A stretch of DNA of 59,541 bases. Source: Sphingomonas oligophenolica. GTDB taxonomy: Bacteria > Pseudomonadota > Alphaproteobacteria > Sphingomonadales > Sphingomonadaceae. The stretch spans positions 30,384 to 89,924 of the forward strand of contig NZ_RCZK01000014.1 of the NCBI RefSeq assembly GCF_006438955.1, in the 5' to 3' direction. Shown here piece by piece: positions 27,390 through 36,162 of the stretch. A model generated the notes under the pieces. The model made no database searches. It was given only the letters and a program-made list of their open reading frames with translations, and was not told the DNA's origin. The translations under genes and the position numbers were made by a program. Position 1 is the first letter of the stretch, and every line of letters begins with the position of its first letter.

Positions 27390-29636
27390 ATGACGCATCT
27401 CGCCCGCCTGCTCGCCGCCACCGCTGCCCTCGCGCTCGCCACCACCCCGCTCGCCGCGCAAACCGCGCCCAGCCAGGCGCGCGAGGCGCAGTTCGATGCG
27501 CAGATCAGCACCGCGGACCAGCTCGCGTGGCTCGAACAAATGTCGTCCGCTCCCAACCAGGTCGGCAGCGCGCATGACAAGGCGAACGCCGACATGATGC
27601 TCGCGCTGTTCAAGCAATGGGGCTGGGACGCGCATATCGAGCGGTTCGACGTGCTCTATCCGACGCCCATCTCGACCACACTCGAACTCGTCGCGCCGGC
27701 CCGCACGACGCTCGGCGGGCAGGAACCCGCGGTCGCGCTCGATCCCACCTCTGGCCTCACCAAGGACGCGATCACCCCCTATGTCGCCTATCAGGGCGAT
27801 GGCGACGTCACCGCGCCCGTCGTCTACGTCAATTACGGCATGCCCGACGATTACGACGCGCTCGCGCAGCGCGGGATCGACGTGAAGGGCAAGATCGTGC
27901 TGGCGCGCTACGGCGGCGGCTGGCGCGGCCTCAAGCCCAAGCTCGCGCAGGAACACGGCGCGGCGGGCGCGCTGATCTATTCGGATCCCGGCGACGACGG
28001 CTATGCCGAGGGCGAAAGCTACCCCGCGGGCGGCGCGCGCCCCGAAGGCGGGATCCAGCGCGGCTCGGTACAGGACATGACGACCTATCCCGGCGACCCG
28101 CTCACCCCCGGCGTCGGCGCGACCGCGAACGCCAAGCGCCTGACCCGCGCCGAGGCAAAGACGATCCTCAAAATCCCCGCGCTCCCGATTTCCTACGGCG
28201 ACGCCGCCAAGATCATCGCCGGGCTCGAAGGCCCCGTCGTCACCGGGCGTCAGCGCGGCGGGCTCGGGCTCGCGTATCGCTGGGGCGGCACCGACGCGGT
28301 CAAGGTCCACCTCGCGGTGAAGTCCGACTGGTCGCTCAAACCCGTCTACGACGTCATCGCGACGATGCAGGGCAGCACCTACCCCGATCAGTGGGTAATC
28401 CGCGGCAACCACCATGATGCGTGGGTGTTCGGCGCGTCCGATCCGCTGACCGGCAACGTCGCGATGATGTCGGAGGCGAAGGCCTTGGGCGCGCTCGCCA
28501 AATCCGGGTGGCGCCCGCAGCGCACGATCGTCTACGCCAGCTGGGACGGCGAGGAGCCGGGGCTGATCGGCTCGACCGAATGGGCCGAGGCACACGCCGC
28601 CGAGCTCCAGAAAAAGGCGGTCGTCTATATCAACACCGACAATAACGGCCGCGGCTATCTCGGCGCGGAGGCGAGCCACGACCTCCAGCATTTCGTCAGC
28701 ACCGCGGCGCGCGACGTCACCGATCCGCAGACCGGCGTCCCCGTCCTCGACCGCGCCCGCGCGCGCCTCCTCGCGCGCGAGTTCGAAGTGCCGGGCAGCA
28801 TCCCCAAACGCACCTATGACGCCGCGAAAGCGGGCGGCGACCTGCCGCTCGGGCCATTGGGCTCGGGCTCCGATTATTCCGCGTTCCTCCAGCATCTCGG
28901 CATCGCCTCGATCAACCTCGGCTTCGGCGGCGAGGACGCGGCGGGGGGCAGCTATCATTCGGTCTATGACAGCTTCTACCACGTCACCCATTTCGACGAC
29001 CCCGGCCTCGTCTATGGCGCCGCGCTGTCGAAGGTCGCGGGGCGGCTCGTCCTGCGCGCCGCCGACGGCCCGCGCGTTCCCGCGCGCTACACCGATTTCG
29101 CCGCCACCGTCGGCACCTATGTCGACGAGGTCATGAAGCTCGCCGCCGACCAGCGCGCCGCGGATCGCGCGCTCAAACAGCTTACCGCGGACGGCGATTT
29201 CAAATACGCCTCGAGCCCGACCGATCCCACCACCGCGCCGCCGTTCAAGGGCATCACCCCGCTGATCGACATGCTCGCGCTGCAGGACGCATCGGACCGG
29301 CTCGCGCGCTCGGCGGGCGCCGCGGACGCGATGCTCGGGCGGCTCGACGTGCTGCCCCCCGCCACCCAGGCGCGGATCACGCAGAGCCTCGCGCAGATCG
29401 ACCAGCTCCTGCTCGACGACGGCGGCCTCCCCGCGCGCCCGTGGTTCCGCAACATGGTCTACGCCCCCGGCACGCTCACCGGCTACGGCGCCAAGACCCT
29501 CCCCGGGGTGCGCGAAGGCATCGAACAACGCCGCTTCGACGACGCGCGCGCCTATGTCGGCAAGACCGCCGCGGTGCTGAATGCGTACTCCGACCGGCTC
29601 GACGCCGCGGTCGCACTCGCGAAAAAGGGCGCGTGA
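27390..29636 (+). CDS. Exported M28-family metallopeptidase (glutamate carboxypeptidase II-like)
   Basis: A 748-residue protein with a signal peptide cleaved after LAAQ (about residue 24). A protease-associated domain (about 130-280, with VVYVNYGMPDDYDAL and GKIVLARYGG) is inserted before the catalytic domain. The di-zinc ligands can be placed: His and Asp in VIRGNHHDAW, the bridging Asp near DPLTGN, catalytic Glu-Glu in SWDGEEPGLIGS, Asp in YINTDNNG, and His in GSYHSVYDS. The C-terminal third matches the dimerisation domain of the GCPII/transferrin-receptor group. It should trim peptides in the periplasm. A REP pair stands in its leader, and a hairpin lies at its end. Confidence 0.9.
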   Translation: MTHLARLLAATAALALATTPLAAQTAPSQAREAQFDAQISTADQLAWLEQMSSAPNQVGSAHDKANADMMLALFKQWGWDAHIERFDVLYPTPISTTLELVAPARTTLGGQEPAVALDPTSGLTKDAITPYVAYQGDGDVTAPVVYVNYGMPDDYDALAQRGIDVKGKIVLARYGGGWRGLKPKLAQEHGAAGALIYSDPGDDGYAEGESYPAGGARPEGGIQRGSVQDMTTYPGDPLTPGVGATANAKRLTRAEAKTILKIPALPISYGDAAKIIAGLEGPVVTGRQRGGLGLAYRWGGTDAVKVHLAVKSDWSLKPVYDVIATMQGSTYPDQWVIRGNHHDAWVFGASDPLTGNVAMMSEAKALGALAKSGWRPQRTIVYASWDGEEPGLIGSTEWAEAHAAELQKKAVVYINTDNNGRGYLGAEASHDLQHFVSTAARDVTDPQTGVPVLDRARARLLAREFEVPGSIPKRTYDAAKAGGDLPLGPLGSGSDYSAFLQHLGIASINLGFGGEDAAGGSYHSVYDSFYHVTHFDDPGLVYGAALSKVAGRLVLRAADGPRVPARYTDFAATVGTYVDEVMKLAADQRAADRALKQLTADGDFKYASSPTDPTTAPPFKGITPLIDMLALQDASDRLARSAGAADAMLGRLDVLPPATQARITQSLAQIDQLLLDDGGLPARPWFRNMVYAPGTLTGYGAKTLPGVREGIEQRRFDDARAYVGKTAAVLNAYSDRLDAAVALAKKGA

Positions 29637-29655
29637 GGAATGTCCCCACGCGCCC
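29627..29655. terminator. Hairpin at the end of the M28 peptidase gene
   Basis: GGGCGCGTG (29627-29635) pairs exactly with CACGCGCCC (29647-29655) across an 11-base loop. The left arm includes the stop codon region of the peptidase gene. A weak T-containing stretch (TTCATTATTC) follows. The stem is strong enough to act as a terminator for the plus-strand gene and possibly for the convergent DUF2171 gene. Confidence 0.6.
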
Positions 29656-29681
29656 TTCATTATTCGTCGAATGAGCCGCTG

Positions 29682-29933
29682 TTATTCGGCCGTCTCGAAC
29701 ATGTCGACCGCGTTCGCCGCGGTCGCGGAGAGCCGCACCGTGTCGCCCTCGATTTCGGCGACCAGTCCCGCGGGCAGGTAATGATGCTTGGCACCCTGTC
29801 CGCTTTCGGTCGACGGGCTGTCGGTCTTGGTCAGCTTGATCCGCTCGCCATCGACATGATCGACGGTGCCGACATGGACGCCATCGGCGCCGATGACCTT
29901 CATATGTTCCTTGATGTTGCTATGATCGTGCAT
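29682..29933 (-). CDS. DUF2171 family small protein
   Basis: An 83-residue protein starting MHDHSNIKEHMKVIGADGVHVG. The pattern 'I-x-E-H-M-x-V-x-G-x-D-G-x-x-V-G-x-V-D-x-V' followed by IKLTKTDSP and HHYLPAGLVAEIEGD is that of DUF2171, a PRC-barrel-like family common in sphingomonads. Its function is unknown. It is soluble, without a signal peptide. Transcription is convergent with the M28 peptidase and divergent from the small membrane protein at 29990. Confidence 0.85.
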   Translation of the reverse strand: MHDHSNIKEHMKVIGADGVHVGTVDHVDGERIKLTKTDSPSTESGQGAKHHYLPAGLVAEIEGDTVRLSATAANAVDMFETAE

Positions 29934-29989
29934 GACATGCCTCCTGTGGTTGAGTCGGGGGTGAAACGCATCACGACGGAGTTCGCTGC

Positions 29990-30190
29990 ATGACGCTCCA
30001 GATCGCCATCATGTATGCGGTCGCCGTGGTCTTCGCCCTGACCGGCGTGGGGCTCCTCCTGTCGCTGATCCGCCCCGCTGGCCCCGCCAAAGTATATGTC
30101 TATCGCATGGTCGGCATCATGGCGCTCGCCTTCGGTCTCGTCCTCGCGCTGTCGGCGAGCGCGATGTGGCAGTGGAGCACCGAAGCATGA
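29990..30190 (+). CDS. Small two-helix membrane protein
   Basis: A 66-residue protein (MTLQIAIMYAVAVVFALTGV at the start) with two hydrophobic helices at about 5-27 and 38-60 joined by a short basic loop (RPAGPAKVYVYR). I do not recognise the family. It ends 37 bases before nrdB and may be co-transcribed with it. It is conserved-looking rather than random: codon use matches its neighbours and both helices are clean. Confidence 0.6.
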   Translation: MTLQIAIMYAVAVVFALTGVGLLLSLIRPAGPAKVYVYRMVGIMALAFGLVLALSASAMWQWSTEA

Positions 30191-30227
30191 TCCTTTCCCT
30201 TATCCCCTTCCAGTCGGAGTAACCCCC

Positions 30228-31286
30228 ATGTCCCTTCTTCACGCCTCCAAGCAGTACAAGCCCTTCGAATACCCCTGGGCGTTCGAATTCTGGAAGCGCC
30301 AGCAACAGCTCCACTGGCTCCCCGAGGAAGTCCCCCTAGGCGAGGATTGCCGCGACTGGGCGCAGAAGCTCACCGACCACGAACGCAACCTGCTGACCCA
30401 GATCTTCCGCTTCTTCACCCAGGCCGATGTCGAGGTGCAGGATTGCTACCACGAGAAATACGGCCGCGTGTTCAAGCCGACCGAGATCAAGATGATGCTG
30501 ACCTCGTTCAGCAACATGGAGACGGTCCACATCGCCGCCTACAGCCACCTGCTCGACACGATCGGGATGCCCGAAAGCGAATATGGCGCCTTCCTCGAAT
30601 ATGCCGAGATGAAGGAAAAGCATGATTACATGCAGAAGTTCACCGTCGACAACGACGAGGATATCGCGCGCACGCTCGCGATGTTCGGCGGCTTCACCGA
30701 GGGCGTCCAGCTCTTCGCCAGCTTCGCGATGCTGATGAACTTCCCGCGCTTCAACAAGATGAAGGGCATGGGCCAGATCGTCACCTGGTCGATCCGCGAC
30801 GAGACGCTGCATTGCGAGGGCATCATCAAGATGTTCCACACCTTCTGCGCCGAGCGCCAGTGCCTGACCAAGGCGGTCAAGGACGACATCGCCGACGTCT
30901 GCCAGACGACGATCCGGCTCGAGGACAATTTCATCGACCTCGCGTTCGAGATGGGCCCGGTCAACGGCATGACGCCCAAGGAGATCAAGAAGTACATCCG
31001 CTACATCGCCGACTGGCGGATGAACCAATTGGGGTTGAAGCCGATCTATATGATCGACGAACACCCCCTCCCCTGGCTCGCCCCGATGCTCAACGGCGTC
31101 GAGCACGCCAACTTCTTCGAACAGCGCTCGACGGAGTATTCGAAGGCCGCGACCAAGGGCCAGTGGAACGACGTCTGGGACAGCTTCGACAAGCGCCAGA
31201 AGGCGAACGCGGGGAAACCCGCGGCGAACGAGGATGTGGCCGAGAGCGGGGACATGTTCTCGGCGGCTGGGGTGGCGGCGGAATAG
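30228..31286 (+). CDS. nrdB: Ribonucleoside-diphosphate reductase beta subunit (class Ia)
   Basis: A 352-residue ferritin-like radical-generating subunit. The di-iron ligands can be placed as Asp67, Glu98, His101, Glu158, Glu192 and His195: FFTQADVEVQD, SNMETVHIAAY, GGFTEGVQLF and IRDETLHCEG. Tyr105 has the same spacing from the first His (ETVHIAAY) as the radical Tyr122 of the E. coli enzyme, so this is a tyrosyl-radical form, not a Phe-type one. The ATG at 30228 has a CGGAG site upstream. The C-terminal tail (GDMFSAAGVAAE) would dock on NrdA. The two subunits are split by about 3.4 kb of other genes. Confidence 0.95.
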   Translation: MSLLHASKQYKPFEYPWAFEFWKRQQQLHWLPEEVPLGEDCRDWAQKLTDHERNLLTQIFRFFTQADVEVQDCYHEKYGRVFKPTEIKMMLTSFSNMETVHIAAYSHLLDTIGMPESEYGAFLEYAEMKEKHDYMQKFTVDNDEDIARTLAMFGGFTEGVQLFASFAMLMNFPRFNKMKGMGQIVTWSIRDETLHCEGIIKMFHTFCAERQCLTKAVKDDIADVCQTTIRLEDNFIDLAFEMGPVNGMTPKEIKKYIRYIADWRMNQLGLKPIYMIDEHPLPWLAPMLNGVEHANFFEQRSTEYSKAATKGQWNDVWDSFDKRQKANAGKPAANEDVAESGDMFSAAGVAAE

Positions 31287-31289
31287 AAG

Positions 31290-31934
31290 TTGGGTATTAC
31301 GCTGAAAAGAGACTGTCCCTACTGCGGAACTCAACACGTTGCGTTCGAGGCCCGCAGCCAATGGACTAATCTAAAAGGAAATGATCGCGCACTGTTCTCC
31401 TGCGGACATTGCAGAGAGGCAGCAATCTTCGCATTTACATTAACTAATAAGTATAATCTTGCACAACTGCAAGGAGATGGTGCGCGTCTTGGTATAGTAG
31501 TAGACCAACAATGGCCTGAACCGCGAGCTGCTGTAGCACCGGTGGACACACCACTATCCGCCGCACGCTTTTTTGAGCAGGCCGTAAGTAGCTTAGTGTC
31601 AGGTGCTTTCGATGCTGCTGGAATGATGTATAGGAAATCACTTGAGAGTGCAACGAAGGTGCTTGACCCAGGAAGTGACAAGAAAAACCTTGCAACTAGA
31701 ATAAAGTCACTGGTCAGCGTGCATGCTATAACGCCGGCACTCGGATCATGGGCCAATGAAGTTAGGTTGGGTGGAAATGAGGCTGCGCATGAGGACGACC
31801 CTTTTTCAAAAGAGGATGCCGAAGCCCTCCATAGCTTTTGCGAAAACTTCCTGACATACGCCTTTACAATGCCATCAGCGGTCGCACGTCGTGCTGCTCC
31901 GCAAAAAGGTGCAAATCAACCTGAGCCGTCCTAG
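31290..31934 (+). CDS. DUF4145 protein with N-terminal zinc-ribbon-like Cys pairs
   Basis: A 214-residue protein starting at a TTG three bases after the nrdB stop. Two Cys pairs, DCPYCGTQH and FSCGHCREA, could bind zinc at residues 9-42. The C-terminal half (ARFFEQAVSSLVSGAFDAAG, then MYRKSLESATKVL, and WANEVRLGGNEAAHED) is the DUF4145 domain, an all-helical HEPN-related fold often linked to restriction or defence genes. The base composition is clearly more AT-rich than the flanking genes, with rare codons such as ATA and TTA, so recent transfer is likely. Its function is not known. Confidence 0.75.
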   Translation: MGITLKRDCPYCGTQHVAFEARSQWTNLKGNDRALFSCGHCREAAIFAFTLTNKYNLAQLQGDGARLGIVVDQQWPEPRAAVAPVDTPLSAARFFEQAVSSLVSGAFDAAGMMYRKSLESATKVLDPGSDKKNLATRIKSLVSVHAITPALGSWANEVRLGGNEAAHEDDPFSKEDAEALHSFCENFLTYAFTMPSAVARRAAPQKGANQPEPS

Positions 31935-32002
31935 CAAAGACCCCTCTATTTTTCCCCCAGAGACCCGCTCCAGCCCCACACTGACCTACTCTCCACCTCG
32001 CG

Positions 32003-32131
32003 CGGAAGCGGTTCGGCACGATCCTCTCCGATCCGTCGTGGCGGTTTCAAAACCGCACCGGCAAGGTCGCGCCCGAGCATGAGCGGCCCATCCGCTACGG
32101 CACGATGACGCTCGACGGCATCTGCCGCTGA
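32003..32131 (+). pseudogene. Fragment of an MT-A70-type adenine methyltransferase
   Basis: A 42-codon piece reads FGTILSDPSWRFQNRTGKVA, then PEHERPIRYGTMTLDGICR and a stop. This is the motif IV region of phage- and plasmid-type MT-A70 N6-adenine methyltransferases, normally with DPPW. Here the second Pro is Ser and the rest of the gene is missing. It marks the remains of a phage or mobile element in this islet. Confidence 0.65.
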
Positions 32132-32163
32132 CAGCGCACGCTCTGCCTGAGTACTTTATATCT

Positions 32164-32187
32164 CCATTGATTGGCGTATAAGTTTCC
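32164..32187. repeat. 24-base imperfect direct repeat, copy 1
   Basis: CCATTGATTGGCGTATAAGT is the left part of a 24-base unit that recurs exactly 120 bases downstream at 32284 with about five mismatches. Both are AT-rich against a GC-rich background and lie upstream of the DUF4160 gene, so they may be regulator sites or ends of a lost element. Confidence 0.45.
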
Positions 32188-32283
32188 GCTGCGGTCTTGC
32201 CTCGATAGCCGCATCCCCCGGAGCGAAACGCAAGATGGGCTGCTGTCCGCGGGGTTGGTGGTTATCCTGACACACAAAAACCG

Positions 32284-32307
32284 CCATTGATTTTCGGGTA
32301 ATTTTCA
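32284..32307. repeat. 24-base imperfect direct repeat, copy 2
   Basis: CCATTGATTTTCGGGTAATT starts the second copy of the unit at 32164, 15 bases before the ATG of the DUF4160 gene. At this place it could overlap the ribosome-binding region or an operator, which would suit autoregulation of a toxin-antitoxin-like pair. Confidence 0.45.
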
Positions 32308-32321
32308 CCTGAAATCTTCCG

Positions 32322-32591
32322 ATGCCCGTCGTCTCGCTCTTCTTCGGCATCGTCATCCGGATGTATTTCGACGGTCATCCTCCGCCGCACTTCCACGCCA
32401 GCTACCAGGGCTTCGAGGCGTTCGTCCGGATCGAGGATGGCGAGATCACGCGCGGCTCGCTGCCGCGCAAACCGACGCGGATCGTGCAGCAATGGGCTCT
32501 CGACCACGGACCCGAACTCATGGCAAACTGGCAACGCGGCGGCGCCCTGACGCCGCTGGAGATGATCGCCGGAGCCGACCAAGATGATTAA
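32322..32591 (+). CDS. DUF4160 protein (possible toxin-antitoxin partner)
   Basis: An 89-residue protein: MPVVSLFFGIVIRMYFDGHP, then PPHFHASYQGFEAFVRIEDG. The block 'G-x-x-I-x-M-x-x-x-D-x-x-P-P-H-F-H-A-x-Y' defines DUF4160, and the His residues look like a metal or catalytic site. It overlaps the following DUF2442 gene by eight bases. DUF4160-DUF2442 pairs recur widely on mobile DNA and are often listed as toxin-antitoxin-like, but I know of no proof. Two 24-base repeats stand upstream. Confidence 0.85.
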   Translation: MPVVSLFFGIVIRMYFDGHPPPHFHASYQGFEAFVRIEDGEITRGSLPRKPTRIVQQWALDHGPELMANWQRGGALTPLEMIAGADQDD

Positions 32592-32847
32592 GCTCACCCA
32601 CCTTCGACCCAACGGCGACTCGGCCTTGTCGCTCGTCTTTTCCGACGGCACCACCGCGCACTGGTCCGCCGCCGATCTGATCGCGCGCGACACCGTCATG
32701 ACCCGCCCGCTTGCCGACCCCGCCTATTTCGCCCGCGCCTTTATCGAGAGCGGTGCGCTGGCATGGCCCAACGGCGTCGAACTCTCCGCCGACAGCCTCC
32801 ATCAGCGCCTATCGGCCAGCGGTGCGCTGGTGCGCTCCGCCGCCTGA
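32584..32847 (+). CDS. DUF2442 protein (partner of DUF4160)
   Basis: An 87-residue protein that begins MIKLTHLRPNGDSALSLVFS. The N-terminal beta-rich unit with L-x-L-x-F-x-D-G-T, followed by ARAFIESGALAWPNGVELSA, matches DUF2442 (the WPNGVELS block is characteristic). It overlaps the DUF4160 gene by eight bases, so the two are co-translated. It may bind DNA or its partner. The function is not established. Confidence 0.85.
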   Translation: MIKLTHLRPNGDSALSLVFSDGTTAHWSAADLIARDTVMTRPLADPAYFARAFIESGALAWPNGVELSADSLHQRLSASGALVRSAA

Positions 32848-33038
32848 CGCGAACTCGGAGGAATCACCGCGCCTACGGCGCACAACCGCCCCGCCTGCCA
32901 GGTTCGAGGTTGCCGGTTCACCCAGGGGACCCCTCGTCTCTCGCGAGCTGCCGTCGCCCGCCAAGCATTGCGCTGCACAGCGTGACGGCGAGCATGGCCA
33001 TAGCCGCCTCCGGTCGAGCACGCAGGGAGCATCGACCC

Positions 33039-33221
33039 AGATCCGGGGCGTAGCCGCGCGATCTCGAACGCCTGATCCGCCGGCCATGTCATCACAGATA
33101 CTGGCGGCGGCGCCGTCGGCCCTGTCGGCGGAGCGCCGCCCTCCTGCTGCTCACGCCAGCGACGCAGCATCGTCGGCATGATCCCCAGCTCTCCTGCCAC
33201 CGCACCTCCCGTGAAGATCAC
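33039..33221 (-). pseudogene. IS3-family OrfA remnant
   Basis: On the minus strand, FTGGAVAGELGIMPTMLRRW, REQQEGGAPPTGP and PADQAFEIARLRP form the helix-turn-helix and leucine-zipper part of an IS3-type OrfA. About 60 codons are recognisable. The continuing frame to 32802 does not look like a transposase and no orfB follows, so the element is dead. Confidence 0.6.
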
Positions 33222-33332
33222 GAAGCCCTAACCGATCACCCGCGCGCCAAGGTTGGCAGCGGTCATGACTGCGACGGTGCATGTCGTCTCCAGCGCAACC
33301 CAGCCTGCCAAATCCGCCATCGGTCTAAATGC

Positions 33333-35405
33333 TCAGGCGAGCATGCGCACGGACGGTTCGCGATCGTAGAAGCGCATCGCGGCGGCCTTCACGAACGCTC
33401 CGTCGATCCCCAGGATACCATCATCGGGTTCGACGCCCGCCTTATCCAGCAAGGGCTGTGCGGCCTCACTCGCACCGACAGCCTTCAAATGACCGAAGGC
33501 ATTCATCACGAATTCGACCGCTGCCGATTCCTGCATCAAGGCTGCGCAGCCTTCATCCGACACGATGATCGCCACTGCGTCGAAGAGCTGGCTGGGGGTG
33601 CCCGCCAACTGGCCATCGGCCTTGCGCTGCTTGCCATTCGACAGTTTCGCGCCCCCGACCCTGGGTGCGACGATCACTGATTTGCCCTTGGTCTCGGCGA
33701 TCGCGGCGATCAGCTTGTCGAGCGCAACCGCATCGGTACCATCGGCGATCAAAATACCGACCGCGCGCCCTTCGAGCGTCGGTTTCATATTTTTGTGGAT
33801 CGACAGCGCGTCCGACGGATCCATATCAACGGGATCCTTCGCTGCCTTCGCCTTGGCGGGAAGATCGATGCCAAGGCCCTTGGCAACGCGTTTGGCGAGG
33901 TCTTCGTCGACGTTGCGGAGGTTGGCGACCATGCGCGGAGGCACCTGATCGAGCAGTCCGACCTTCGACAGTTCGAAGACGAAGGCTGACGCGATATGCG
34001 CCTGTTCATGAGGATCCTGCGATCGGTAAAATAGCCGCGCCTGGCTGTAATGGTCGGAAAAGCTCTCGGGGCGCACGCGCAGCTTGTCGCCCATTTCGTC
34101 TGGGCCGGTCACTGCATTGGTTGTTGAGAAGCCGTCCATGCTTTCGCGCGGGCCGCCCTCTTCCCCATGCGCGGCAAGGCTGTTGGGCTCGTAATTCGCG
34201 CGGCCGTTGGGCACATTGGTCTGCATCATCCCGTCGCGCTGGAAATTTCCAAATGGGCAGCGCGGCGCGTTGATCGGAATCTGGTGGAAATTCGTCGTGC
34301 CCAGCCGCGACTTCTGCGTGTCGAGATAGCTGAACAACCGCCCCTGAAGCAGCGGATCGTTCGAGAAATCAATTCCCGGCGGGACGTTCGACGGCAGGAA
34401 TGCCGCCTGTTCGGTCTCCGCAAAGAAATTATCCACATTGCGGTTGAGCGTCATCGTGCCGATCAGCCGGACGGGAATGTCCTCCTCCGGGATCAGCTTG
34501 GTCGCATCGAGCACGTCATAAGGCTGCGCATCCGCGAACTCCTGGTCAAACACCTGGATGCCGAGGTCCCATTGCGGGAACGAGCCGGAATCGATCGCCT
34601 CGAACAGGTCGCGGCGGTGATAGTCGTTATCGGCCGCCTGAAGCTTGAGTGCCTCGTCCCAGATCGTCGACTGGACGCCGAGCCGCGGTTTCCAGTGGAA
34701 CTTGACGAAGCTCGATACGCCCTCGGCATTGACGAGGCGGAACGTATGGATTCCGAACCCTTCCATCATCCGCAGCGAGCGCGGCAGCGTCCGGTCGGAC
34801 ATCGCCCACATCAGCATGTGCGTCGATTCAGGCGACAACGATGCCCAGTCCCAGAACGTATCGTGCGCGCTGCCAGCCTGCGGATAACCGCGATCGGCCT
34901 CCATCTTCACCGCATGGATCAGGTCGGGAAACTTGATCGCGTCCTGGATGAAGAACACAGGGATGTTGTTGCCCACGAGGTCCCAATTGCCCTCGTCCGT
35001 ATAGAATTTCACCGCGAACCCGCGGACGTCACGGGGGGTGTCGACCGATCCCGATCCGCCGGCGACGGTCGAGAAGCGTGCGAATACCTCGGTCTTCTCA
35101 CCATGCCTGAACACCGCCGCGCGGGTCAGATCGGAGATGTCGTCGGTTGCTTCGAAGACACCGTGTGCGCCCGATCCACGCGCGTGGACGATGCGTTCGG
35201 GGATGCGTTCATGATCGAAGTGAAAGATCTTTTCGCGCAGCACGAAATCCTCGATCAGCGTCGGACCGCGCGCGCCGCTCTTAAGGCTGTTCTGATTGTC
35301 GCTGATGGGCACGCCATGGTTGGTCGTGAGCACCCTCTCCTCGCCATCAGCGCGCTGATGCGGTTCGCCGCCATTGCCGATTGAGGGGTTAGGGGTCTTG
35401 GTCAT
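33333..35405 (-). CDS. katE: Large-subunit catalase (clade 2, HPII/KatE type)
   Basis: A 690-residue heme catalase that breaks down hydrogen peroxide. GSGAHGVFE carries the distal His, [20 protein letters not shown] and [16 protein letters not shown] are core blocks, and [14 protein letters not shown] holds the proximal heme-ligating Tyr. The last 150 or so residues ([20 protein letters not shown] onward) are the flavodoxin/amidotransferase-like domain found only in large-subunit catalases. I start at 35405 ([12 protein letters not shown]), where an AGGA site lies about seven bases upstream; an ATG two codons earlier and a longer frame to 35489 also exist. KatE enzymes are typically induced in stationary phase, though no promoter was identified here. 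Confidence 0.95.
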   Translation of the reverse strand: MTKTPNPSIGNGGEPHQRADGEERVLTTNHGVPISDNQNSLKSGARGPTLIEDFVLREKIFHFDHERIPERIVHARGSGAHGVFEATDDISDLTRAAVFRHGEKTEVFARFSTVAGGSGSVDTPRDVRGFAVKFYTDEGNWDLVGNNIPVFFIQDAIKFPDLIHAVKMEADRGYPQAGSAHDTFWDWASLSPESTHMLMWAMSDRTLPRSLRMMEGFGIHTFRLVNAEGVSSFVKFHWKPRLGVQSTIWDEALKLQAADNDYHRRDLFEAIDSGSFPQWDLGIQVFDQEFADAQPYDVLDATKLIPEEDIPVRLIGTMTLNRNVDNFFAETEQAAFLPSNVPPGIDFSNDPLLQGRLFSYLDTQKSRLGTTNFHQIPINAPRCPFGNFQRDGMMQTNVPNGRANYEPNSLAAHGEEGGPRESMDGFSTTNAVTGPDEMGDKLRVRPESFSDHYSQARLFYRSQDPHEQAHIASAFVFELSKVGLLDQVPPRMVANLRNVDEDLAKRVAKGLGIDLPAKAKAAKDPVDMDPSDALSIHKNMKPTLEGRAVGILIADGTDAVALDKLIAAIAETKGKSVIVAPRVGGAKLSNGKQRKADGQLAGTPSQLFDAVAIIVSDEGCAALMQESAAVEFVMNAFGHLKAVGASEAAQPLLDKAGVEPDDGILGIDGAFVKAAAMRFYDREPSVRMLA

Positions 35406-35565
35406 GTCCATGTCCTGAGATTGAGGAAAAGATCGTTTCGACAGGTGAACACCCCGCGGTCTGGATCGGCACCACAGGATCAGATCCAATCGCGCTGATC
35501 TTGATCATAGCCAGGTCCGGAGATGCGTCGGACATGATCGATAGCTGCCGTTGACGGCGGTTATC

Positions 35566-36162
35566 TCAGCGCCCGCGCCGACAGGAAAGAACGACCCAGT
35601 GGCCGGTTCTGCGGACTATTCGTACGCGCCACCGCTGCCGCGTTGCCGCGAGGAACCGACGCTGGAGGGTGGCGGCATGTTGGGCGAAATCGGGAAAGTC
35701 GATCCGGTGATGGGCAAGGACGAGCACGCCCCCCGGCCTGATGGCGCGGGCCACGTCCCGCGCGGTGCGGCCCATGGCGAGCGGCGTCAGATAGTAGATC
35801 AGCTCGGCGACGATGGCGCCGTCATAGCGTTGACGGGGCAATCGCGCGGGTACCGCCAGCCGCATTACGCGCGTCCGACCGGCGCGTGATCCCCCTCCGC
35901 GCAACGCAACCGCCTTCTTCACCAATGCGGCGCCGCTCTCGGTGGCCTCAGTCGCGTCGAAGCGAAGCGCGCGGGGAGCGATTGCTGCACTGTTTGACCC
36001 ATTGCCTGCGGCCAGTTCGAGCACGCGTCCCCAAGGCGCAGGCCCCATGGCGTGAAGGATGGCCTTGCGCTTGAGGATTTCGTCAGGACCCTCGAAGGTT
36101 TGCCATGGGTCGTCGCTATCTGCGAATTTGGCGTCGAACCCCGCGAGCGTAATCGGTCTCAT
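35566..36162 (-). CDS. NodS-like SAM-dependent methyltransferase
   Basis: A 198-residue protein whose first part (FADSDDPWQTFEGPDEILKR) and motif I (VLELAAGNGSNSAAIA) are typical of the NodS group, which N-methylates a glucosamine in Nod-factor synthesis. YDGAIVAELIYYLTP and RAIRPGGVLVLAHHRID are motifs IV and V. It overlaps the PIG-L gene stop by ATGA and is last in a four-gene operon. A de-N-acetylase next to a NodS-like enzyme suggests deacetylation of an amino sugar followed by N-methylation, but the substrate is inferred. Confidence 0.8.
   Translation of the reverse strand: MRPITLAGFDAKFADSDDPWQTFEGPDEILKRKAILHAMGPAPWGRVLELAAGNGSNSAAIAPRALRFDATEATESGAALVKKAVALRGGGSRAGRTRVMRLAVPARLPRQRYDGAIVAELIYYLTPLAMGRTARDVARAIRPGGVLVLAHHRIDFPDFAQHAATLQRRFLAATRQRWRVRIVRRTGHWVVLSCRRGR

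Noticed and set aside
29627..29655. A small structured RNA gene
   Set aside because: A single strong stem at a gene end with a weak T stretch is better explained as a terminator.
32802..33040. Extension of the IS3 OrfA remnant to the end of its open frame
   Set aside because: After EIARLRP the product no longer resembles OrfA, so only about 60 codons are counted as remnant.
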